From assembly GCA_016284975.1 (NCBI GenBank), contig JAEEPV010000378.1:1-11553 (forward strand): DNA of 11,553 nucleotides. Reading direction: 5' to 3'. The position numbers and the translations under genes are program-made. Positions 6,698 through 11,553 of the stretch are shown here, piece after piece. The notes beneath the pieces were generated by a model. The model was not told where the DNA came from, did no database searches, and saw only the letters and a program-made list of their open reading frames with translations. How positions within the stretch are numbered: position 1 is the stretch's first letter; every line of letters starts with the position of its first letter. The stretch is from Solobacterium sp. GTDB lineage: Bacteria > Bacillota_I > Bacilli_A > Erysipelotrichales > Erysipelotrichaceae.

Positions 6698-7717
6698 TTA
6701 TTTACTGCTGACTTTTTTCTTTTCCTTTTTCTTTTCCGGTTTTTTCGCTGGCTTTTTTTCCGTCTTTTTTACGGCTTTTTCCTTTACTGCTTTTTTCTTT
6801 GCTTTTCTGTCGCTTTCCTGTGCGACCGGAATCGAACTGATCACAGTCGATTTTTTCGGGAGCTCCGCTTCAATTTCCTTCTTGAGCTCATTGAATGTCG
6901 CAAGACGCTCAGCTGTGACCTCCGGATAATGCGGATTCATATCTTTCAGAGTCGAAAGAATGATCTCACTGACAACATAGCGCATGTACCACTTGTGATC
7001 TGCCGGTACAACATACCACGGACAGTTCTTTGTGGCGGTCGCATTGATCGCATCTTCAAATGCGTCCTGATATTCATCCCAAAGCTTGCGTTCATTCCAG
7101 TCTGCTTCCGAGAACTTCCAGTTCTTTTCCGGTTCTTCGATCCGGGCAAGGAATCTGCGAGCCTGTTCTTCTTTTGATACATTCAGGAAGATCTTCACAA
7201 TCCGTACGCTGTTGTTATAGAGGAATTCTTCAAAATGATTGATGTCCTCATAACGCTTTTCGATAACTTTATCGAGATCGATCCGATCGGCATGATCCTG
7301 GTTGCGGTAGAGCTCGCGGACTTTTCCGATCAGCACATCTTCATAATGACTGCGGTTGAAGATTGCGATTTCTCCTTTGGCAGGGACAAACGGAACGACA
7401 CGCCACAGAAAGTCATGTGAGAGTTCTTTGGAACTCGGAGACTTAAAGGCAGCCTCATAAACTCCATGGGTACTCAGGCACTGCAGTACGGCACGAATTG
7501 TACCGTCCTTTCCGGCTGCGTCCATAGCCTGGAACACAAAAATGACGCCTTCCTTCTTTTCGGCAAACAACTTCTGCTGAAGACTGTCGATCTTCTTGTT
7601 GTTTTTCTCCATTTTCTGTTCTGCTTTGGCACGGTCCGGACAAAGAGAAGTGTCGTTTGTCTTCTGCTTTGAAAGCTTGAATTTTCCGGTACCATTGTAA
7701 AGATACTCTTTAAACAT
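6698..7717 (-). CDS. ppk2: Polyphosphate kinase 2 family protein (probably class III polyP:AMP/ADP phosphotransferase) with lysine-rich tail
   Basis: PPK2 enzymes use polyP to phosphorylate nucleoside mono- or diphosphates. The thymidylate-kinase-like core shows Walker A in FQAMDAAGKDGTIR (residues 62-75, Lys70), the PPK2 lid/substrate segment FKSPSSKELSHDFLWR (91-106), Walker B-like FNRSHYEDVLIGKVREL (120 onward, Asn121, Asp127) and RFLARIEEPEKNWKFSEADW. The single domain, the N-terminal KYxG-like segment (YLYNGTGKFKL) and overall pattern resemble class III enzymes such as those from Erysipelotrichaceae, which accept AMP and ADP. The class is inferred by memory of the family, not by alignment. 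After the core (~residue 295) comes a tail in which 19 of the last 35 residues are Lys, with Ala, Pro and Glu (305-339). ATG 7715-7717 gives the normal N-terminus and has a weak GAGAG site ~9 nt upstream. It converges on the ppk1 operon and diverges from mntP. Confidence 0.93.
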   Translation of the reverse strand: MFKEYLYNGTGKFKLSKQKTNDTSLCPDRAKAEQKMEKNNKKIDSLQQKLFAEKKEGVIFVFQAMDAAGKDGTIRAVLQCLSTHGVYEAAFKSPSSKELSHDFLWRVVPFVPAKGEIAIFNRSHYEDVLIGKVRELYRNQDHADRIDLDKVIEKRYEDINHFEEFLYNNSVRIVKIFLNVSKEEQARRFLARIEEPEKNWKFSEADWNERKLWDEYQDAFEDAINATATKNCPWYVVPADHKWYMRYVVSEIILSTLKDMNPHYPEVTAERLATFNELKKEIEAELPKKSTVISSIPVAQESDRKAKKKAVKEKAVKKTEKKPAKKPEKKKEKKKVSSK

Positions 7718-7791
7718 ATATTATTCTCTCTTTCATTCTTGTACTTATGATACCGCTTTTCAGGGCATGTGAGGATAAAAACTGGTTAAGA

Positions 7792-7821
7792 TTGACTAAG
7801 TCAGAGAATTCGGGAGATAAT
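7792..7821 (+). promoter_or_regulatory. mntP promoter with a small dyad on the -35
   Basis: TTGACT (7792-7797) and GATAAT (7816-7821) are each one mismatch from consensus, with an 18-bp spacer. The predicted start is near 7828, which leaves a leader of only ~20 nt. The -35 is embedded in the perfect dyad TGACT-A-AGTCA (7793-7803), which could be a repressor or activator site. Confidence 0.65.
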
Positions 7822-7846
7822 CGACAGACAGAAAGGGATAGAAGGT

Positions 7847-8425
7847 ATGGATATTCTGCAGTTTCTGATCACATCCTGCATGCTTGGGGTCGGACTTGCG
7901 ATGGACGCATTTTCGGTATCGGTAGCCAATGGTCTGGTTGATCCGGGAATGTCAAAAAAACGGCAGTATATTATTGCGGGAACCTATGCGGGTTTTCAGT
8001 TCCTGATGCCAATGATCGGCTGGATCTGTGTTCATACGGTTGTGACGTATTTTAAGGCGGTTGATCCCTTTATTCCCTGGATCGCATTGATTCTTCTGAC
8101 TTATATCGGAGGAAAAATGATTCTTGAAGGAATTCGGCAGAAGGATATGGACGAGCCGGTGACCCACCGCGTCGAAGCAGGCGAACTGATCCTTCAGGGA
8201 ATTTCGACTTCCATCGATGCACTGTCTGTCGGATTTACAATTGCGGACTATCCTGTGGCGGATGCGTTTATCGCATCACTGATCATCGCTGTGGTAACCT
8301 TCATCCTGTGCATGATCGGCCTGCGTCTGGGCCGTAAGGCTGGAGACAGGCTGACCGGCAGAGCTTCGATTGCCGGCGGGATCATCCTGATCCTGATCGG
8401 TCTGAAGATCTTCTTTACACACTGA
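7847..8425 (+). CDS. mntP: Putative manganese efflux pump MntP
   Basis: MntP exports Mn(II) across the cytoplasmic membrane and protects against manganese excess. The 192-aa product has the usual size and about six hydrophobic segments arranged as two tandem repeats. Each repeat carries the conserved acidic motif: GLAMDAFSVSVANG (16-29, Asp20) and GISTSIDALSVGF (118-130, Asp124). These Asp residues match the functionally important pair of the family. A short hydrophilic loop (about residues 98-112, RQKDMDEPVTHRVEAGE) separates the halves. ATG 7847 has AAAGG/GAAGG-type sites just upstream; the nearer one is too close for ideal spacing, but the N-terminus starts directly at the first helix, as expected. 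The gene is monocistronic, with its own promoter and a strong terminator. The usual Mn-sensing yybP-ykoY riboswitch is not present because the leader is too short. Confidence 0.93.
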   Translation: MDILQFLITSCMLGVGLAMDAFSVSVANGLVDPGMSKKRQYIIAGTYAGFQFLMPMIGWICVHTVVTYFKAVDPFIPWIALILLTYIGGKMILEGIRQKDMDEPVTHRVEAGELILQGISTSIDALSVGFTIADYPVADAFIASLIIAVVTFILCMIGLRLGRKAGDRLTGRASIAGGIILILIGLKIFFTH

Positions 8426-8435
8426 GAAAACGAAT

Positions 8436-8459
8436 GCGCTGCTTTCGGCGCTTTTTTTT
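8436..8459 (+). terminator. Rho-independent terminator of mntP
   Basis: GCGCTG (8436-8441), loop CTTT and CGGCGC (8446-8451) form a 6-bp stem with one T-G wobble, followed directly by eight T (8452-8459). It starts 10 nt after the mntP stop. Confidence 0.85.
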
Positions 8460-8517
8460 CGGGATGAAAGAAATGGATTCCGGAAACGAATTCGGTAGGT
8501 ATTGGAATTCCTGTTTT

Positions 8518-8526
8518 TGATACAAT
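8518..8526 (+). promoter_or_regulatory. Extended -10 promoter of the phosphoglucomutase gene
   Basis: TG-A-TACAAT at 8518-8526 is an extended -10 element one mismatch from TATAAT. No good -35 is seen at 17 bp (GGTATT), consistent with an extended -10 promoter. Transcription would start near 8533, ~20 nt before the ATG and just ahead of GGAGGAG (8540-8546). Confidence 0.6.
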
Positions 8527-8554
8527 TAAGAAAACAAACGGAGGAGTCATCATT

Positions 8555-10249
8555 ATGGGATATATGGAGAAATACAGCGAGTGGATGGAAAAGCTTCCGG
8601 AAAATGATCCGCTTCGGGAGGAGCTGAAAGCAATCGAAGGCGATCATCGTGCGATCCGTGAGCGTTTTCAGCTGGATCTCTCGTTTGGTACAGCAGGGCT
8701 TCGGGGAATCGTTTCTGCCGGTACGAACCGGATGAATTTTTATACCGTAGGAAGAGCGACACAGGGTATTGCGAATTTCATTGTGAAGCAGGGACAGGCG
8801 GCGATGAACCGCGGTGTCATCATTGCGCATGACCCGCGATATTTTTCAAAGGAATTCTCTCAATATGCGGCCGGAATCTTTGCGGCAAACGGCATTAAGA
8901 CCTATACGTTCCCGGATCTCCGTCCGACTCCGGAACTGGCATTTATGATTCGACACCTTAACGCGGTTTCGGGAATCAACATCACGGCGTCTCACAATCC
9001 GAAGGAATACAACGGATACAAGGCATACTGGGAAGACGGCTGTCAGGTCAGCTCTGTGATTGCGGACGGGATGACGGATGAGATCCGGGCACTGGATTAC
9101 TTCACCGGTATCCGCAGAATGGGTTTTTCTCAGGGCATTGAATCCGGACTCATTACGATCCTGGATGAATCCTATGACCGGAAATACCTTGATATGGTCG
9201 AATCCATCGCCATTCATTCCGGTGATGAACTGGATCTTTCCATCCCGCTGGTCTACACCCCTCTGAATGGGGCGGGTTCGATTCCATTCCGTCAGATGAT
9301 GAAGGACAGAGGATTTACCAACTGGCATATCGTGGAAGAACAGAGTATGCCGGATCCCGAGTTTACTACAGTAGGTTATCCAAACCCGGAGAGCCCTGCG
9401 GCATTCAAGCTTTCGGAAGAACTGGGCCGGAAGGTCGGTGCAGAACTTCTGATGGCTACGGATCCGGATTCGGATCGGTTTGCGATTGAACTGCTGGGCG
9501 ATGACGGAAATTATGTATGGCTCAACGGAAACCAGACCGGTTATCTGCTTGTCAACTATATTCTGGAAGGACGGAAGGATGCCGGTACACTTCCGAAGAA
9601 CGGCGCCATGGTCAAATCGATCGTCACAAGTGACATGTCCGAAGTCATGGCCGAGGCATACGGTGTCAAGATGTACGAATCCCTGACCGGATTCAAGAAC
9701 ATCTGCGGGCGTATCCCGTATCTGGAAGAAAACAATCTGGCATATCTCTTTGGATACGAAGAGTCTGTCGGATATGCGGCATGCCCGGAGATTCGTGATA
9801 AAGACGGTATATCCGCCGGCATGCTGGTGGCGGAAGCGGCTGCTTATTACCGCAAGCAGGGGAAGACACTCTGGCAGGTTTTGGAAGGACTGTATAAGAA
9901 ATACGGCTACTATGCGGAAGATGAACCGAATCTCATTCTTGAAGGAGTTGACGGTGCGGAGCGCATCAACCGGATGATGGGCTATGTGCGTGGTCATCTG
10001 CCGCAGGAGGTAGCGGGTATCAGAGTCGAAAAAGTAATCGACTATATCAATGCATACGATGAACTGTTCCGCTCCAATGTACTCCGGTTCTATCTTGAAA
10101 ACGGCTCCTGGTTTGCGATCCGTCCATCCGGAACGGAACCGAAGATCAAGTTCTACTTCTACTCCAACGCAAAGTCCAAAGACGAAGCACAGGAAATCAA
10201 TACCAGCATCAAGGAAGCAATCCTTACGATGGTAAACGCGGTCGAATAA
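8555..10249 (+). CDS. pgcA: Phosphoglucomutase/phosphomannomutase, PgcA-type alpha-D-phosphohexomutase
   Basis: The enzyme interconverts glucose-1-phosphate and glucose-6-phosphate (and possibly mannose phosphates) in the cytoplasm, feeding UDP-glucose, cell-envelope polysaccharide and glycogen pathways. At 564 aa it matches the long PgcA type rather than the ~450-aa ManB/GlmM type. All four family loops are intact: phosphoserine loop TASHNPKEYNGYK with Ser146; metal loop DPDSDR (303-308); sugar-binding loop GYEES (400-404); and phosphate-binding loop RPSGTEPK (523-530). The N-terminal FGTAGLRGIVSAGTNRMNFYTV is also characteristic. ATG 8555 follows GGAGGAG (8540-8546) at normal spacing. It is monocistronic, flanked by terminators, and preceded by three short palindromes that may regulate it. 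GlmM is ruled out by length and by the GYEES loop. Confidence 0.95.
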   Translation: MGYMEKYSEWMEKLPENDPLREELKAIEGDHRAIRERFQLDLSFGTAGLRGIVSAGTNRMNFYTVGRATQGIANFIVKQGQAAMNRGVIIAHDPRYFSKEFSQYAAGIFAANGIKTYTFPDLRPTPELAFMIRHLNAVSGINITASHNPKEYNGYKAYWEDGCQVSSVIADGMTDEIRALDYFTGIRRMGFSQGIESGLITILDESYDRKYLDMVESIAIHSGDELDLSIPLVYTPLNGAGSIPFRQMMKDRGFTNWHIVEEQSMPDPEFTTVGYPNPESPAAFKLSEELGRKVGAELLMATDPDSDRFAIELLGDDGNYVWLNGNQTGYLLVNYILEGRKDAGTLPKNGAMVKSIVTSDMSEVMAEAYGVKMYESLTGFKNICGRIPYLEENNLAYLFGYEESVGYAACPEIRDKDGISAGMLVAEAAAYYRKQGKTLWQVLEGLYKKYGYYAEDEPNLILEGVDGAERINRMMGYVRGHLPQEVAGIRVEKVIDYINAYDELFRSNVLRFYLENGSWFAIRPSGTEPKIKFYFYSNAKSKDEAQEINTSIKEAILTMVNAVE

Positions 10250-10284
10250 CCGGGATTGCAGTTTCTGAATATCTGATTTCGTCG

Positions 10285-10306
10285 AACCGTCTGGAAACAG
10301 GCGGTT
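10285..10306 (+). terminator. Terminator of the phosphoglucomutase gene
   Basis: AACCGTCTG (10285-10293), a GAAA tetraloop and CAGGCGGTT (10298-10306) form a 9-bp stem with one T-G wobble. The T-tract is short (TTTTAT, 10305-10310) and runs directly into a TATAAT at 10308-10313. It lies 36 nt after the pgcA stop and only 14 nt before the next start codon. Confidence 0.7.
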
Positions 10307-10307
10307 T

Positions 10308-10313
10308 TATAAT
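10308..10313 (+). promoter_or_regulatory. Possible -10 box fused to the terminator T-tract, ahead of a leaderless start
   Basis: A perfect TATAAT (10308-10313) lies 6 nt upstream of ATG 10320. If used, transcription would begin at or next to the start codon. No acceptable -35 is found at 16-19 bp, because that region is the terminator stem, and there is no TGn extension. It may therefore be a chance product of the T-tract. Confidence 0.35.
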
Positions 10314-10319
10314 GTTGAT

Positions 10320-10886
10320 ATGGGTTTTGTGCATGGTGTTGTGAATCTTTTGATGGCAGTACTGTTTTTCCTGTCTGCAGCCATGTGCTTCCGGATGACA
10401 GCACACGCTCCGGTAACCATGCCGGCAGTCTGGATTCTCGGACTGATCCTTTCTCTGATCTATTTCATATGGATTATTTCCAGATGGAATCTTTGTGAGC
10501 ACTATACGATGAAGCGGTTTGAAGACAGCTGGATTCAGGACCGTTCCAGACAGAAGGGACTGTATTATCATGACCGGCCGGGATGCTATGTGATTCTGAG
10601 CTATCGTTTCCCGCATATTCTTCCGTTCACATTTACGTTTTCTAATGTATATGTGGGACAGTCGATGGAAGTTTATCGGCGCGTACACAGTCATCTGAAC
10701 CGGAAAGGGAACGGAGATGTGTATGCCGATGTAAGAGACGGTAAGCATATTGAGATTGAAATCTATCCGTGCCGCCCTTCTCATCTCAATGATCTGGAAC
10801 GAAAGCTGATCCGGAAATATCATGCGGAAGAATACTACAACCGTACAGCAGGCGGAGCGAAAAAACGCGGCTTTTTAAATAAATAA
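10320..10886 (+). CDS. Membrane-anchored GIY-YIG nuclease-like protein
   Basis: This 188-aa protein has two N-terminal hydrophobic helices (about residues 4-24 and 35-54) joined by a short loop, then a basic linker (RWNLCEHYTMKRFE). By the positive-inside rule the C-terminal domain is cytoplasmic. Residues ~85-179 fit the GIY-YIG fold: GCY (88-90) for GIY, YVG (111-113) for YIG followed by QS, Arg121 eight residues after that Gly as in UvrC, Glu160 in the helix LNDLERKL, and Asn174 in YYNRTAGG. All five catalytic positions are therefore present, so an active endonuclease is plausible. The insertion between GIY and YIG (~20 residues) is longer than usual. ATG 10320 has no Shine-Dalgarno; ATG 10353 also lacks one and would cut into helix 1. 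The gene follows pgcA's terminator and precedes fprA, which has its own promoter. The biological role is unknown; the domain call is by motif only. Confidence 0.72.
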   Translation: MGFVHGVVNLLMAVLFFLSAAMCFRMTAHAPVTMPAVWILGLILSLIYFIWIISRWNLCEHYTMKRFEDSWIQDRSRQKGLYYHDRPGCYVILSYRFPHILPFTFTFSNVYVGQSMEVYRRVHSHLNRKGNGDVYADVRDGKHIEIEIYPCRPSHLNDLERKLIRKYHAEEYYNRTAGGAKKRGFLNK

Positions 10887-10891
10887 AACGA

Positions 10892-10921
10892 TTGAAGGCA
10901 AACGGTAAAAAAAGTTATAGT
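10892..10921 (+). promoter_or_regulatory. Promoter of the flavodiiron protein gene
   Basis: TTGAAG (10892-10897) and TATAGT (10916-10921) are separated by 18 bp, and the -10 is one mismatch from consensus. The predicted start near 10928 is followed by GAAGGAG (10934-10940), about 11 nt before ATG 10952. A separate promoter suggests that the GIY-YIG gene and fprA are not obligatorily co-transcribed. Confidence 0.6.
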
Positions 10922-10951
10922 TAATAAGCAAACGAAGGAGAAAAAACAATT

Positions 10952-11553
10952 ATGGACAGTCTGAAACTGAAAGAAAACCTCTACTGGGTCGGAATCGAAG
11001 ATTTTGACATGCGGGTATTCGATGTCATCATGACAACGGAACATGGTTCCAGCTTCAATTCCTACATACTGAAAGGAAGCGAGAAGACCGCACTCTTTGA
11101 AACAGAAAAAACAAAATTCTTTGACGACTACCTGCGGGAGATCGAACAGGTTGTACCGGTAAAAGAGATCGACTATATCATCATGAATCATACCGAGCCG
11201 GATCATGCGGATGGTATCGGAGAACTGCTGAAGCTGAATCCGGATATTACGGTTTATGGTACAGCAGCTGCGATCAACAATCTGAAACAGATTATGAACC
11301 GGGATGATTTCAAGTCCGTGATCGTAAAGAATCTCGAAACCCTGTCGCTGGGTGATGTCACACTTGAATTCCATGCGCTGCCCAACCTCCACTGGCCGGA
11401 TACGATGTGGACCTATGCAAAGGAAATCAGGACGCTCTTCCCGTGTGATTCCTTTGGCAGCCACTTTGCGACCAGGGAAGTACTTCGGTCGCTTGTGAGT
11501 GATGAAGCGGCATACTGGAAGGAAACAAAGAACTATTTCGACTGCATTCTCGG
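10952..11553 (+). CDS. fprA: FprA-family A-type flavoprotein (flavodiiron O2/NO reductase), N-terminal part (3' end outside window)
   Basis: The first 200 residues are present and the frame stays open to the window edge. This is the metallo-beta-lactamase-like diiron domain of a flavodiiron protein, which reduces O2 to water (or NO to N2O) using electrons from FMN and usually rubredoxin. Ligand motif HTEPDHADG gives His80, Glu82, Asp84 and His85. His147 in NLHWPDTM and Asp166 in FPCDSFGSH are the next two iron ligands, all at family-typical positions; the last His and the flavodoxin domain would lie beyond the window. The N-terminus (LKENLYWVGIEDFDMRVFD) is also canonical. ATG 10952 follows GAAGGAG. 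O2 versus NO specificity cannot be decided from this part. In anaerobes these proteins usually scavenge oxygen, which fits the msrA/polyP stress context. Confidence 0.94.
   Translation, partial: MDSLKLKENLYWVGIEDFDMRVFDVIMTTEHGSSFNSYILKGSEKTALFETEKTKFFDDYLREIEQVVPVKEIDYIIMNHTEPDHADGIGELLKLNPDITVYGTAAAINNLKQIMNRDDFKSVIVKNLETLSLGDVTLEFHALPNLHWPDTMWTYAKEIRTLFPCDSFGSHFATREVLRSLVSDEAAYWKETKNYFDCIL

Noticed and set aside
6714..6795. Long pyrimidine-rich tract as a possible triplex or regulatory element
   Set aside because: It is fully explained as the reverse complement of the Lys-rich tail codons of ppk2.
6602..7177. Phe/Leu-rich plus-strand frames resembling membrane proteins
   Set aside because: They are the complement of the AAA/AAG codons of the PPK2 lysine tail. 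The apparent hydrophobic helices are an artefact.
7718..7846. yybP-ykoY manganese riboswitch before mntP
   Set aside because: The promoter lies only ~25 nt upstream of the start codon, and no paired GC-rich aptamer helices are visible in the spacer.
8846..9997. 383-codon open frame on the minus strand inside pgcA
   Set aside because: It is wholly antisense to a gene with all four phosphohexomutase motifs intact, has no recognisable domain, and has no ribosome site. It is a codon-bias shadow.
1..11553. CRISPR array, tRNA/rRNA, insertion sequence, toxin-antitoxin or phage module
   Set aside because: No regularly spaced repeats, cloverleaf-like segments, transposase motifs or terminal repeats with duplications were seen. 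Gene content is core or housekeeping in character.

Overview
The window is ordinary chromosomal DNA from a low-to-moderate GC Gram-positive-type bacterium. The best guess is Bacillota, and Erysipelotrichia is plausible. Reasons are strong GGAGG-type Shine-Dalgarno sites, compact intrinsic terminators, a strict-anaerobe-style flavodiiron protein, a PgcA-type phosphoglucomutase, and a PPK2 that looks like the class III enzymes known from Erysipelotrichaceae. The lineage is inferred from gene content, not from a marker gene. No tRNA, rRNA, CRISPR array, IS element, phage gene or integration scar was seen, and no stretch longer than 300 bases lacks a gene.

Layout. (1) 2-490 (+): the C-terminal end of the S1-domain protein Tex. 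A symmetrical bidirectional terminator separates it from a convergent MATE transporter (533-1948, -). (2) 1949-2238: a divergent intergenic region with a 9-bp GC-rich inverted repeat and the msrA promoter. (3) 2239-6663 (+): a tightly overlapping three-gene operon, msrA - ppk1 - TGS/uridine-kinase-like protein (8-bp and 4-bp overlaps). (4) 6672-6693: a terminator, then a convergent PPK2 gene (6698-7717, -). (5) 7792-8459: mntP with its own promoter and terminator. (6) 8518-10306: pgcA-like phosphoglucomutase with an extended -10 promoter and a terminator. (7) 10320-10886: a small membrane-anchored GIY-YIG protein whose start sits on the preceding terminator's T-tract. (8) 10952-end: the N-terminal part of an FprA-type flavodiiron protein.

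The unifying theme is polyphosphate and stress. PPK1 makes polyP from ATP and is translationally coupled to MsrA (repair of oxidised methionine) and to a predicted nucleoside kinase. The neighbouring PPK2 would use polyP to phosphorylate nucleotides. A Mn(II) exporter and an O2/NO-reducing flavodiiron protein lie just downstream. The most unusual detail is that both polyP enzymes, which belong to unrelated folds, end in long lysine-rich, probably disordered tails. I see no clearly new defence or mobile system here. The best leads are the lysine tails, the polyP/nucleoside-kinase coupling, and the membrane-bound GIY-YIG protein with an apparently leaderless start.
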